DNA from: JBDHTS01 sp044221445
GTDB taxonomy: Bacteria > Pseudomonadota > Alphaproteobacteria > Micavibrionales > Micavibrionaceae
Assembly: GCA_044221445.1 (NCBI GenBank)
Contig: JBGAPF010000001.1
Coordinates: 62,001 to 126,000 of the forward strand
DNA: 64,000 nucleotides
Reading direction: 5' to 3'
The notes beneath the pieces were generated by a model. That model was given only the letters and a program-made list of their open reading frames with translations, was not told the origin of the DNA and did not search any database. The position numbers were made by a program, and so were the translations under genes. This document shows, piece after piece, positions 25,719 to 34,790 of this stretch (the first letter of the stretch is position 1; the number at the start of each line of letters is the position of its first letter).

Positions 25719-27749
25719 ATGGCCCGAAAATCCAAAAAGAAATCATCTGCGCGGAAACAGTCCGACGATGCCTATGACTGGCAGGACGATTCCTCCGGCG
25801 GAGTCCGCCTGAAGAAGATGCTTAAATTCGGCGTCGTGATCTGCCTGTGGGTGATGCTGTTCGGCGGCATCGTGATTGCCTGGTATGCTTCCGAACTCCC
25901 CGAAATCGTGCAAAGCACGGCGTTCGAGCGCCAACCCTCAGTCACCATCAAGGCGGCCGACGGCACCGTGGTCGCCCGTTATGGCGATCTGAAAGGCCGC
26001 ACCGTCGCCATCGGCGACCTGCCGAAAGACCTTGTCCACGCCGTCGTCGCCATCGAGGACAGGCGGTTTTACAGCCATCCCGGCGTCGACCCCATCGGCC
26101 TGCTGCGCGCCGTATTCGTGAATGTCACGAAAGGCGGGGTCGTGCAGGGCGGCTCGACGTTGACCCAGCAGCTGGCCAAAAACCTTTTCCTGACCCAGGA
26201 ACGCACCCTGAAGCGCAAAATCCAGGAGGCGCTGCTGGCCGTATGGCTGGAACACGAACTGACCAAGGACGAAATCATCACCGCCTATCTGAACCGCGTC
26301 TATATGGGCGGCGGCGCTTACGGGATTGAGGCCGCCTCGGACGTCTATTTCAACAAGCACGCCCGCGATCTCGACCTCGAACAGTCGGCAATGCTGGCCG
26401 GCCTTTTGAAAGCGCCTTCGCGGTATTCCCCTTCCGCCAGCCCGCAACAGGCGCGCAGCCGGTCGAAGATCGTTCTGAAGGCGATGCTGAATGAAGGGTA
26501 CATCACCCAGAAACAATATGATAAGGCCGCCGTCACCGTGCCGGTGCCCCAGCGCAAACCGGCGGAAGGTGAAACAGAGCGGTATTACGGCGACTGGATT
26601 TTAAGCGAACTGTCCGGGCTGATCGGCCCTCCCACCGGTGACCTGGTCGTTGAAACCACGCTTTGGCCCGGCGCGCAGAACGCGGCGGAAAAAGCCGTTC
26701 AGTCGGTGCTGGACACTGAAGGCGTCAAAAAGCACGCGACCCAGGCGGCGACCGTTCTGATGGATACGGACGGCGCGGTTCTGGCAATGGTCGGCGGGCG
26801 CGACTACGGCAAAAGCCAGTTCAACCGCGCGACCCAGGCTTTGCGTCAGCCAGGCTCGTCCTTTAAGCCCGTTGTCTATCTGACCGCGCTGGAAGCCGGC
26901 TGGTCGCCGAACGATATAATCGACGACAAGCCAGTGGCGATTGGCCGTTATCATCCCGCCAATTTTAAAAATGAATATTACGGGCCGGTTCCCCTGCACT
27001 TCGCGCTGTCTCGCTCGCTGAATTCCGCCGCGATCCAGCTGATCCAGAATGTCGGCGTCGAAAAAGTTACTCAGATGGCGTCCAACCTCGGTATCCGCAG
27101 CAAGCTGGACCATAATTTCAGCCTTGCGCTCGGGTCGAGCGGCGTGCCCGTCATTGAAATGGTCACGGCTTATGCCACCATCGCCAATGGCGGCGTCGGC
27201 GTCGACCCTTACGCCATTATGCGCATCAGGGACGCGGACAACAAAACTATCTATGAGCGCCGCCCCAAATCCATGCCGCTGCAGGTGGTCAGCTACCGCG
27301 CCGTCCAGGATCTGGCCTCGATGATGCAGGAGACGATCGACGAAGGCACGGGCCAGCGCGCCCGCCTCCCTTATCTCGCCGCCGGCAAGACAGGCACCAG
27401 CCAGGATTACCGCGACGCCTGGTTTATGGGGTTCTCCGGCCGTTTCGCGGCAGGTGTATGGGTCGGTAATGACGATAATTCCTCCATGAAGGCCGTGACG
27501 GGCGGCAGCATTCCCGCCGCGATCTGGAAAGATGTGATGATGGCTGCCTACACCCAGGCCCAGGCTCTTGGCGTTTCAACCCAAGGTGCGGTCCAGCTCG
27601 GCCAGCCCGGCATGGAAAGCGGCATGGACCAGCAATACGTGAACATGGACGACGCCTATATCCCCCCCGAAGCGCGCCAACCCGCATCACAACGCCAGCG
27701 CGAACCTCAGACCTTCGGCGAACTCATCCATTCAATTTTTCCATTCTAA
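25719..27749 (+). CDS. Penicillin-binding protein 1A family (bifunctional transglycosylase/transpeptidase)
   Basis: A 676-aa class A PBP that polymerises and cross-links peptidoglycan. After a basic, lysine-rich N-terminus and one membrane anchor (about 32-54) comes the glycosyltransferase domain, with EDRRFYSHPGVDPIGLLRA, GGSTLTQQLAKNLFL and RKIQEALLAVWLE. The transpeptidase domain has the SxxK motif in PGSSFKP, SxN in SRSLNSAA and KTG in GKTGTSQDYRDAWFMGF. The protein is shorter than typical PBP1A (about 800) and lacks the OB-like inserted domain, as in the PbpC/PBP1A-family short forms. It appears complete, and all catalytic residues are present. Confidence 0.94.
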   Translation: MARKSKKKSSARKQSDDAYDWQDDSSGGVRLKKMLKFGVVICLWVMLFGGIVIAWYASELPEIVQSTAFERQPSVTIKAADGTVVARYGDLKGRTVAIGDLPKDLVHAVVAIEDRRFYSHPGVDPIGLLRAVFVNVTKGGVVQGGSTLTQQLAKNLFLTQERTLKRKIQEALLAVWLEHELTKDEIITAYLNRVYMGGGAYGIEAASDVYFNKHARDLDLEQSAMLAGLLKAPSRYSPSASPQQARSRSKIVLKAMLNEGYITQKQYDKAAVTVPVPQRKPAEGETERYYGDWILSELSGLIGPPTGDLVVETTLWPGAQNAAEKAVQSVLDTEGVKKHATQAATVLMDTDGAVLAMVGGRDYGKSQFNRATQALRQPGSSFKPVVYLTALEAGWSPNDIIDDKPVAIGRYHPANFKNEYYGPVPLHFALSRSLNSAAIQLIQNVGVEKVTQMASNLGIRSKLDHNFSLALGSSGVPVIEMVTAYATIANGGVGVDPYAIMRIRDADNKTIYERRPKSMPLQVVSYRAVQDLASMMQETIDEGTGQRARLPYLAAGKTGTSQDYRDAWFMGFSGRFAAGVWVGNDDNSSMKAVTGGSIPAAIWKDVMMAAYTQAQALGVSTQGAVQLGQPGMESGMDQQYVNMDDAYIPPEARQPASQRQREPQTFGELIHSIFPF

Positions 27750-27778
27750 TAATTTTGTATTGTTGAAGATATAGATTT

Positions 27779-28243
27779 TCAGGCAAAATTGAATGTTTTC
27801 GTGCGCTCTCCCTTAAACCATCCGTCGAATATATTGTCACCAATGGCGTTCCAATGCGATTTTAACATTATTATAGATGACGGTGCTTGGCCTCCTAAAT
27901 CGTAGCATTGGCGCGCCAGCCTTTTATCGGCGAAATCCAGGAACGCTGCAGGAAATGCCTCCCGCGGCGCCCGCAGACCCATATCGACCAGTGTCTTGGA
28001 CACCAGCGCATCGCCATGGTTCATGAAATCCGCGGTAAACTGGATGGCAGACAACACTTTAATCTCCATCCGGCTGTTCGGCACCTGCCGCATATGGCGC
28101 ATGAACAGACCGAGCATTTCATTTTCAAAGAGGCTTTCGCCCGGCAATGGCAGCATAACGCTTTCGCGTGGTCGGGATGCTGATTGGAGCGCGGCGAAAG
28201 AGGCATAAGACGGTGTTGATTTGCCCGTATCAGATATCTGCAT
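27779..28243 (-). CDS. Hypothetical protein
   Basis: A 154-aa protein with a strong ribosome site (GGAGG 7 bases before the ATG). It is rich in Met, Phe and Ala, with FENEMLGLFMRHMRQVPNSRMEIKV and DALVSKTLVDMGLRAPREAF helices and no signal peptide or membrane segment. No motif or family is recognised. It is convergent with the PBP1A gene (29 bases apart) and divergent from the cysteine-synthase-like gene. Codon use is typical of the region, which supports a real gene. Confidence 0.72.
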   Translation of the reverse strand: MQISDTGKSTPSYASFAALQSASRPRESVMLPLPGESLFENEMLGLFMRHMRQVPNSRMEIKVLSAIQFTADFMNHGDALVSKTLVDMGLRAPREAFPAAFLDFADKRLARQCYDLGGQAPSSIIMLKSHWNAIGDNIFDGWFKGERTKTFNFA

Positions 28244-28448
28244 GATCTTTCCTCCTGTTATAAGCGGGTCCGATCCTTCATGTAGTCTATTAACCCAACA
28301 TCGCTTCCAATGTTTAATGCGATATTAAAATTCCCTGTACTGGACAGAATCATTCTCTATTGTTGTGGATAAGGATAAAAACAGGTCCATGAGCACATTC
28401 GGGACGAAAGAAAATCATGTTTAGCCGAATCATAAGGAGCCCTCCCGC

Positions 28449-29366
28449 ATGAAACCTGCCGCGACGATCACGGACACCATTCTCGATACGGTGGGCAACA
28501 CGCCGCTGCTCGACCTGGGCGACGGCATATACGCGAAGGCCGAATTCCAGAACCCGTCCGGCTCGATCAAGGCGCGCATGGCCAAATATATGGTGGAACG
28601 CGCCGAGGCCGAAGGCTTGCTGAAGACCGGAGACACCATCGTCGAGGCCACCAGCGGCAATACCGGCAACGCGCTTGCGATGATTGCCGCCGTCAAAGGC
28701 TATAAAATGATCGTGATGATCCCGGCGGGCTACACCAACGAGCGTGTCCAGATATCGAAAGGTTTTGGCGCGGAAATCCGTTTCGTCGGCCATTTTCAGG
28801 TAAACGAGGCGCGCGCCGAAGCCATTCGCCTCGGCCAGGAACCGGGATATTACTGTCCGCAGCAGTTCGACAACGAATGGAACGTCGAGGAAAACCGGGA
28901 ATGGCTGGGGCGGGAGATTATCGCGCAGCTGCCGCCGGGGTTTAAGATCGACGCGATTGTCCAGGGCGTCGGCACTGGCGGCACGCTGATCGGCACCGCC
29001 CAGGCCCTGAAACAATGGCATAATCCTCACTTGAAAGTCTTCGCCATGGAGCCGACGGAATCCCGCACCATCGAATGCTGTATCGTCTGCGATCACACGA
29101 TCGAGGGGATTTCCGACGGCTTCATTCCCACCATCTATGCCCGCCATAAGGACGATGTCGACGAAATCATCCATGTCGACAGCGCAGTCGCCATCGATGA
29201 AACCCGCCGCCTCGCCCGTGAACGCGGCCTGTTCGTCGGTCCGTCCTCGGGGGCAAACTGGTGGGCGGCGCGCGAAATAAAAAGGAAGCACCCTTCCATC
29301 GGCAACATCCTGACCTTCTTGTGCGACCGTGGCGAAAAGTATCTGTCTTTGATGTATCCCAGATAA
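28449..29366 (+). CDS. PLP-dependent cysteine synthase family enzyme
   Basis: This 305-aa fold-type II enzyme uses pyridoxal phosphate. The Schiff-base lysine is in NPSGSIKARMAKYM (CysK has NPSGSVKDR). TSGNTGNALAMIAAVKGYK and QGVGTGGTLIGTAQALK form the phosphate- and substrate-binding loops. DGFIPTIY and VGPSSGANWWAAREI follow the usual order. The acidic residue after the lysine is replaced by Ala (SIKAR), and the effector region VFAMEPTESRTIECC differs from CysK. It could therefore be cysteine synthase A, or a related beta-replacing enzyme such as a cystathionine beta-synthase type. It is a single gene here, and no cysE is nearby. Confidence 0.85.
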   Translation: MKPAATITDTILDTVGNTPLLDLGDGIYAKAEFQNPSGSIKARMAKYMVERAEAEGLLKTGDTIVEATSGNTGNALAMIAAVKGYKMIVMIPAGYTNERVQISKGFGAEIRFVGHFQVNEARAEAIRLGQEPGYYCPQQFDNEWNVEENREWLGREIIAQLPPGFKIDAIVQGVGTGGTLIGTAQALKQWHNPHLKVFAMEPTESRTIECCIVCDHTIEGISDGFIPTIYARHKDDVDEIIHVDSAVAIDETRRLARERGLFVGPSSGANWWAAREIKRKHPSIGNILTFLCDRGEKYLSLMYPR

Positions 29367-29459
29367 AATAGGGCTTCAAGGGAACAAAAGATTGCACCGA
29401 TGCGTTTTGCGCGGCAAACTGGGCTTGGTTTTATGGTTCACCCTGTTTTTTGAACAGTC

Positions 29460-30017
29460 ATGTACGCTTTATGCCGCCTTTTTCTTTTCGTTTTGCTGAT
29501 GACGGGCCTGACCGCATGTGCTAGCAACTGCGATACCGTAGCGCCGAATAAACTCCCCCAGTTCCACGCGGCAAGCGAGCCGGACGATGCCGTGGTGCAT
29601 AAGGCGATCCGCGCCTATCTGGCCGCCAGCGGGGGCCCTCCCAACAGTCAGTTCGAATACAGCCGTGAGGATCTGAACGGCGACGGGCGGCGCGACGTGC
29701 TGGTCCTGTTCGAAAGCCCGTTCTACAGCTGGTGTACGGTCGACGGATGCCGGATGGTGGTGTTCGAGGCCGCCAGCGACCACTTCAAGCTGCAGTCCGA
29801 GATCGTTCCCGTGCGCGGCCCCGTCCTGGTCAGCGATACCAGGACGGATGGCTGGCGCGACCTGGTGGTCCGGGTTTCGGGGCGCACGGGCTGGCCCGCC
29901 AAGGACGTCGCCCTGAAATACGATGGCGCCCGTTACCCGCAACAGCCTGAATACGTGCCCGGCCTGCCCGAGGAGATCGCGATGGCGAACATCAACGGAA
30001 CGGAAGTCTTCCCTTAG
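29460..30017 (+). CDS. Putative lipoprotein
   Basis: A 185-aa exported lipoprotein. The signal peptide ends in LTGLTACASN with the lipobox Cys at about 21. The mature part has DLNGDGRRDVLVLFES, an EF-hand/FG-GAP-like Asp-rich turn, and several paired cysteines (CTVDGC). This suggests a disulfide-stabilised calcium-binding or VCBS-like fold, which is inference. Function unknown. The stop overlaps the rlmJ stop region by 4 bases in convergent orientation. Confidence 0.78.
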   Translation: MYALCRLFLFVLLMTGLTACASNCDTVAPNKLPQFHAASEPDDAVVHKAIRAYLAASGGPPNSQFEYSREDLNGDGRRDVLVLFESPFYSWCTVDGCRMVVFEAASDHFKLQSEIVPVRGPVLVSDTRTDGWRDLVVRVSGRTGWPAKDVALKYDGARYPQQPEYVPGLPEEIAMANINGTEVFP

Positions 30018-30859
30018 GCCTGCACCGTTTCCGGCGTAATCTCCGTCACCCTGAATTCTCCCTGCCCGTCGGTCAGCCGTTCGATCAGCGCGGGCATCAG
30101 CCCTTGCATCTCTTCGGCAAGCGTCCACGGTGCGTTGACGATCACAAGCCCGCACCCGTTCAGCACGGCCGGGTCTGCTACGGGATGAAGGTAGAAATCG
30201 AACGCCCTGGAGTCCGGAATGCCTGTCGCGGCCACGGACTCATGAAACGCCTGGATGGCCGCCGGATCCTTGATGGGATACCACAACATATAAATGCCGG
30301 TCGCCCACCGTTTATAAGCCTGTTTCAAGCCTTCGGTCATCAGGTCGAACTCGTTGCGCACCTCGAACGGCGGGTCGATCAGCACCAGGCCGCGCCGCAC
30401 GATGGGCGGAACCGCGCCTTTCAGCGCGATATATCCGTCCATGCTTTCTACCCGGACACGCGCATCGTCGCCGACGGTCTTGCGCAGGGTCCAGGAATCG
30501 TCCGGATGCAGTTCGTTGACGGTGAGCCGGTCTCCTTTGCGCAGCATCTCCCGGATAATCAGCGGCGATCCGGGATAGGCCGTAAGGTCCCGCCTGTTGA
30601 ACCGCCGCACCAGCGCCACATAGCGTCTGACCGGCTCCGGCAGGCCCTGCTCCTGCCATAACCGGCCGATCCCTGCCGCCGCCTCATAGGTTTTGGTCGC
30701 TTCTGCAGACGTCAGGTCGTACAGGCCGATTCCGGCATGGGTGTCCAGCGCGAAGAACGGCTTGTCTTTCTTTTTGAGGTAATCGAGCGCAAGCATCAGC
30801 ACGATGTGCTTGAACACATCGGCGAAATTCCCGGCGTGGTAGATATGACGGTAATTCAT
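30014..30859 (-). CDS. rlmJ: 23S rRNA (adenine(2030)-N6)-methyltransferase
   Basis: A 281-aa methyltransferase that modifies A2030 of 23S rRNA using S-adenosylmethionine. The N-terminus MNYRHIYHAGNFADVFKHIVL is diagnostic of RlmJ. ALDTHAGIGLYDL (SAM-binding motif I region) and the catalytic motif LVLIDPPFE follow. ATG 30859 was chosen over a TTG upstream because it begins the family's invariant N-terminus. The length is normal. The mutant phenotype in other bacteria is mild, so the gene is housekeeping in nature. Confidence 0.95.
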   Translation of the reverse strand: MNYRHIYHAGNFADVFKHIVLMLALDYLKKKDKPFFALDTHAGIGLYDLTSAEATKTYEAAAGIGRLWQEQGLPEPVRRYVALVRRFNRRDLTAYPGSPLIIREMLRKGDRLTVNELHPDDSWTLRKTVGDDARVRVESMDGYIALKGAVPPIVRRGLVLIDPPFEVRNEFDLMTEGLKQAYKRWATGIYMLWYPIKDPAAIQAFHESVAATGIPDSRAFDFYLHPVADPAVLNGCGLVIVNAPWTLAEEMQGLMPALIERLTDGQGEFRVTEITPETVQA

Positions 30860-30881
30860 GCTCCACCAGAACAAGCAAAAT

Positions 30882-30910
30882 AAAAGGCTGCTTTAAAAAA
30901 GCAGCCTTTT
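30882..30910 (-). terminator. Rho-independent terminator (works in both directions)
   Basis: The stem AAAAGGCTGCT pairs with AGCAGCCTTTT around a short A-rich loop. T tracts occur on both strands. It lies 20 bases beyond the stop of the minus-strand glycine-zipper lipoprotein gene, so it ends that transcript before rlmJ. Confidence 0.85.
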
Positions 30911-30929
30911 ACCGGCATCTCATGCCTGA

Positions 30930-31433
30930 TTAGTTGTTGACGACCTGCCATTGGCCGTCGGGCTGGCGGCATGCGGTGCCATAAGCTTGCTGGCTGCGCC
31001 CGCCGACGACGACCGTCGTCTGGTATTCGCGGCAGTATTCGCCGCTGGAACTGCGACCGTCGCGCACAGGCGTGTAGGTGCCGCTGTTACCCGATTGAGG
31101 GTTGTTCCAGGCGATGGTCTGGCCGATCGGGGCACTGTAGGCGTTATTCTGCGCCTGGGCTGCGTAAGCCTTGTCGGCCTTGTCCAGCGAAGCGCCGACC
31201 GAGTTGCCGAGCAGGCCACCGAGCAGGACGCCCGCTCCGGTCGCCCAGAGCTGACCCGAACCCTTGCCGATCTGCGAACCGGCCAAGCCGCCCGCAAGCG
31301 CGCCGACGCCCGTGCCGACCGTTTCCTTGGTACCCCAACCGCCGGGTCCGCCGCCGCCGTAACCGCCATCCGTGGCGCAGCCCGCGAGGGCCAGAGAGGC
31401 AACGGTCATTGTCATGAGAACAAACTTTTTCAT
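30930..31433 (-). CDS. Glycine-zipper surface lipoprotein (17 kDa antigen-like)
   Basis: A 167-aa lipoprotein of the Rickettsia 17 kDa surface antigen type. The signal peptide ends in LALAGC. The mature protein begins with a Gly-rich stretch, then a glycine-zipper 2TM segment (GTGVGALAGGLAGSQIGKGSG and GVLLGGLLGNSVGASLD) that can insert into the outer membrane. The C-terminal domain has GEYCREYQTTVVVGGRSQQAYGTACRQPDGQW, the family's conserved cysteine pair (here separated over two segments). It is likely an envelope-integrity lipoprotein. The gene is monocistronic, with a terminator after it. Confidence 0.9.
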   Translation of the reverse strand: MKKFVLMTMTVASLALAGCATDGGYGGGGPGGWGTKETVGTGVGALAGGLAGSQIGKGSGQLWATGAGVLLGGLLGNSVGASLDKADKAYAAQAQNNAYSAPIGQTIAWNNPQSGNSGTYTPVRDGRSSSGEYCREYQTTVVVGGRSQQAYGTACRQPDGQWQVVNN

Positions 31434-31540
31434 TGTTGCAAAAACCCTATGTTGTTGAAGTACCGAATGTTGACATTCCTTAGCACATAACGATGTATAG
31501 GGAAAAGATGTGAAATAAAGGGCGGCAAGACGGCTTTTTG

Positions 31541-32173
31541 ATGTTGAATAATGACATAATAAAGAACCTTGAGACGGCGACTGACGGTCCCGGGGACCCC
31601 TACGCTCTTTTCGAGGCGTGGATGGAGGATGCCGTCGCGTCCGAAATCAACGATCCCAACGCCATGTCCCTCGCCACGATCGACCCCGACGGACGCCCCT
31701 CGTTACGCATCGTCCTGCTGAAACATCTCGACGAAAACGGCTTCGTGTTCTACACCAACCGTGAAAGCCGCAAGGGCGAAGCCCTGAAAGCGAACCCGGT
31801 CGCCGCGTTGTGTTTCCACTGGAAAACCCTGCGCCGCTCCGTGCGCATCGAAGGTGCCGTGAGCCTGGTGTCCGACGAAGAGTCCGATTCCTATTATGCC
31901 AGCCGCCCGATGGGCAGCCGTATCGGCGCCTGGGCGTCGCAGCAGTCGAGACGTCTTGAATCCCGCAGCCTCCTTGCCCATCGTGTCGCGTCTCTGGAAC
32001 AGGAATACGAAGACCAAGACCAAGACAGCATCCCCCGCCCGCCGCACTGGGGCGGCTACCGCGTCCACCCCGACCGCATCGAATTCTGGCACGACGGCAC
32101 CCATCGCCTGCATACGAGACTGATCTACAAAGCGGACAAAGACGGCTGGATCCGGGAAATGCTGTATCCCTAG
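31541..32173 (+). CDS. pdxH: Pyridoxine/pyridoxamine 5'-phosphate oxidase
   Basis: A 210-aa FMN enzyme that makes pyridoxal 5'-phosphate. It shows DPNAMSLATIDPDGRPSLR and IVLLKHLDENGFVFYTN at the FMN site, RSVRIEGAVSLVSDEESDSYYASRP, SQQSRRLESR, and the C-terminal FWHDGTHRLHTRLIY signature. The start is ATG 31541; a TTG just before would add one residue. The length and all FMN-contact motifs are normal. Its product is the cofactor for the cysteine-synthase-like enzyme in this window, but the genes are not linked in one operon. Confidence 0.96.
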   Translation: MLNNDIIKNLETATDGPGDPYALFEAWMEDAVASEINDPNAMSLATIDPDGRPSLRIVLLKHLDENGFVFYTNRESRKGEALKANPVAALCFHWKTLRRSVRIEGAVSLVSDEESDSYYASRPMGSRIGAWASQQSRRLESRSLLAHRVASLEQEYEDQDQDSIPRPPHWGGYRVHPDRIEFWHDGTHRLHTRLIYKADKDGWIREMLYP

Positions 32174-32243
32174 TATTTTTTGTGATCCAAAACGTGTAAA
32201 TGACGTACAAATCTTCGACACAATAAACAACTGAAAGAACTCA

Positions 32244-34127
32244 ATGCCCCAGGAAACTATGAATTTCGGCGCCGATGTCTCCCGCCTTCTCGAGATCGTC
32301 GCGCATGCCTTGTATTCCAACCGCGACGTGTTCCTGCGGGAACTGGTGTCGAACGCCTCCGACGCCTGCGACCGCCTGCGTTATGAAAGCATTGACAAGC
32401 CCGACTTGACGAAGGATGACCCCGATTTCCGCGTCCGCATCCTGAAAGACCCGAAACCCCGCACTCTAACCGTGCTCGACAACGGCATTGGCATGAACAG
32501 GGCGGAACTGGTCGAGCATCTCGGTACCATCGCCAAATCCGGCACCAAGGCGATCATGGAGCAGCTGAAAAGCTCTGGAGAAAAGGAAAAACTCAGCCTG
32601 ATCGGCCAGTTCGGCGTCGGCTTCTATGCCAGTTTCATGGTGGCGCATAAGGTGGAAGTCATCAGCCGCAAGGCGGGGGAACCCGAAACCTGGCACTGGG
32701 AATCCGACGGGCGCACCGGCTTCACCGTACGCGAAGCCACAGATGGCGAAAGAACCATGCTCGGCTCCAGCCGGGGCACCGCCGTCATCCTGCATCTGAC
32801 CGACGAGGCTGGCGACTACCTGATTGAACAGAAACTGACCACCGTTATCCAGACCTGGTCCGACCATATCAGCATCCCCGTGTTTATCGGGCCTGCAAAG
32901 GAGGGCCAGGAACCTGTCAACAAAGGCGGCGCGCTGTGGACCAAACCCAAAGCCTCGGTGACACAGGAACAATATACCGAATTCTACCGCCATATCGGCC
33001 ACGGTATGGACGAGCCCCTGCTGACCTGCCACTGGCGCGCGGAAGGCACCATCGAATACACTGCCATGCTGTTTCTGCCCACCATGCGGCCATGGGATCT
33101 CTACGATCCGACCCGCAAGCATGCCGTGCGCCTTTACGTCAAACGCATCTTCATCACCGACGACTGCCAGGGCCTGATGTATCCGTGGCTTCGTTTCGTG
33201 CGCGGCGTGATCGATTCCGAGGATCTGCCGCTCAACATCAGCCGTGAAATGCTCCAGCATAACCCTGTCATCGACAAAATCCGTAACGGGGTCGCCAAAC
33301 GCATCCTCAACGATCTTCACAAATTGTCCCAGGACGATGAAAACGCGTTCAGCACCTTTTGGGGCCAGTTCGGCGCCGTCATCAAGGAAGGTCTCTACGA
33401 CGCCTTCTCGCTGCGCGAGGAAATGCTGAAAATCGTTCGTTTCTATTCGACGGCTGGCGACAAACTGACCTCCTTTGCCGAATATTTCGAACGGATGAAG
33501 GAAGGCCAGGACAGCATTTATTATATCAGCGGCGAAAACATCGACAATTTGCGCAACAGCCCCCAGCTGGAAGGTTTCAGGGCGCGCGGCCTCGAAGTGC
33601 TTCTGTTCACCGATACCATCGACGATTTCTGGCTGCAGGCCGTGCTCGATTATAAGGGCAAGTCCTTCCAGTCGGTGACCAAGGGCAATATAGATCTCTC
33701 CCGCTTCGATACGGCGGACGCCAGGACCGAAACGGCGGAACAGGCGAAAGAGGATCATCCCACGCTCGAAGCCTTATTGACCGCCGTCCGTGGATCGCTC
33801 CAGGACGAGGTGAGCGAAGTGCGCCTTTCCGCCCGCCTGACCGACTCGCCTGTCTGCCTGGTCGCGGCGGAAAACGAGGTCGACCTGCGCATGGAACGTG
33901 TTTTGCGCGTGCACCAGCAGTATAAACCCATCGTCAAACGCGTCCTTGAAATCAATCCCAAACATCCCCTGATCGAACGCATGGCGAGATTGCCAGTCGG
34001 CGAAGACCTGAACGATGCCGCCTATCTTCTGCTCGACCAAGCCCGCATCATACAGGGCGAACCGGTTCCCGACCCTGCAAGGTTCGCGAAAGCTATGAGC
34101 AGGTTTATGGAACGGGGACTTACTTAA
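32244..34127 (+). CDS. htpG: Molecular chaperone HtpG (Hsp90)
   Basis: A 627-aa cytoplasmic Hsp90. The N-terminal ATPase domain has VFLRELVSNASDACDRLRY, LDNGIGMNRAELVEHLGTIA and GQFGVGFYASFMVA. The middle domain has LFLPTMRPWDLY, VRLYVKRIFI and SEDLPLNISREMLQ. The C-terminal dimerisation domain ends without the eukaryotic MEEVD. The length is typical (E. coli 624). It assists folding and remodelling with DnaK. The 70-base upstream gap is AT-rich and could hold a promoter, but no clear heat-shock sigma box can be asserted. Complete gene. Confidence 0.97.
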   Translation: MPQETMNFGADVSRLLEIVAHALYSNRDVFLRELVSNASDACDRLRYESIDKPDLTKDDPDFRVRILKDPKPRTLTVLDNGIGMNRAELVEHLGTIAKSGTKAIMEQLKSSGEKEKLSLIGQFGVGFYASFMVAHKVEVISRKAGEPETWHWESDGRTGFTVREATDGERTMLGSSRGTAVILHLTDEAGDYLIEQKLTTVIQTWSDHISIPVFIGPAKEGQEPVNKGGALWTKPKASVTQEQYTEFYRHIGHGMDEPLLTCHWRAEGTIEYTAMLFLPTMRPWDLYDPTRKHAVRLYVKRIFITDDCQGLMYPWLRFVRGVIDSEDLPLNISREMLQHNPVIDKIRNGVAKRILNDLHKLSQDDENAFSTFWGQFGAVIKEGLYDAFSLREEMLKIVRFYSTAGDKLTSFAEYFERMKEGQDSIYYISGENIDNLRNSPQLEGFRARGLEVLLFTDTIDDFWLQAVLDYKGKSFQSVTKGNIDLSRFDTADARTETAEQAKEDHPTLEALLTAVRGSLQDEVSEVRLSARLTDSPVCLVAAENEVDLRMERVLRVHQQYKPIVKRVLEINPKHPLIERMARLPVGEDLNDAAYLLLDQARIIQGEPVPDPARFAKAMSRFMERGLT

Positions 34128-34262
34128 TATATTCTGTAAAATAAAATTGCTTTGGCATTTTTTGCTTGCATTTAATCTCTTAATTTCCTAAACAAAAGCA
34201 AATCGTTATCCTGCGGCTCTTTTGCCTGGATGATTTTTTTCACAATTTACGGGGTCAGATTA

Positions 34263-34688
34263 ATGAGCAACTTTACCAAGAACGTACTTCCTGCCATCGC
34301 CATCATGGTTCTGGGCGTGGGCGGCGCTTACGTTGTGTATGACAAATATTTCAGCAGCCGCGTCGATACGGCTTACAGCGAAATCGAGCCTGCTTCCGGT
34401 GAAACGCCTGCGGCGGACGCCACGACGACCGACATGGACTCCACGGACGCCGCCCCTGCTGCGGATGCTGCCGTGACAACCGATGGCGCAGCCGCCACGG
34501 AAACGGCGCCTGCGGCTGAAACCGACAGCACCACGGCGACTCAGCCTGAGTTTTCCAGCGCTGCTGGCGAAACCACGACGGACGTTCCTGCTGAAGGCGC
34601 AACCACCGAGGCTCCCGCTGTTGAAGGTACGGCCACGGCTCCTGCCGCGACGACCGAAGAAAAGCCTGCCGAAACACCGGCTCACTAA
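34263..34688 (+). CDS. Single-pass membrane protein with low-complexity Ala/Thr/Glu tail
   Basis: A 141-aa protein with a short N-terminal cytoplasmic part and one transmembrane helix (VLPAIAIMVLGVGGAYVVYD, residues 8-27). The remaining roughly 110 residues are almost entirely Ala, Thr, Glu, Asp and Pro and form an acidic, disordered tail. The orientation suggests the tail is periplasmic. No family is recognised; such tails often act as spacers or are glycosylated. The start is ATG 34263, with GGGGTCAG upstream. A strong terminator follows. Confidence is moderate because low-complexity frames can arise by chance, but the membrane helix and terminator support it. Confidence 0.72.
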   Translation: MSNFTKNVLPAIAIMVLGVGGAYVVYDKYFSSRVDTAYSEIEPASGETPAADATTTDMDSTDAAPAADAAVTTDGAAATETAPAAETDSTTATQPEFSSAAGETTTDVPAEGATTEAPAVEGTATAPAATTEEKPAETPAH

Positions 34689-34710
34689 GCTTTTCCTTGC
34701 TAACGAGTTC

Positions 34711-34740
34711 AAATGCCGCCCTTCGGGGCGGCATTTTTAT
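34711..34740 (+). terminator. Rho-independent terminator
   Basis: The stem ATGCCGCC pairs with GGCGGCAT around the loop CTTCGG and is followed by a run of five T. It lies 22 bases after the stop of the low-complexity membrane protein gene and before coaBC. Confidence 0.9.
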
Positions 34741-34790
34741 ATGGCTTTTCAATATTTCCCCTTCCGCCTCAAACGCGCTATATCTGTCTT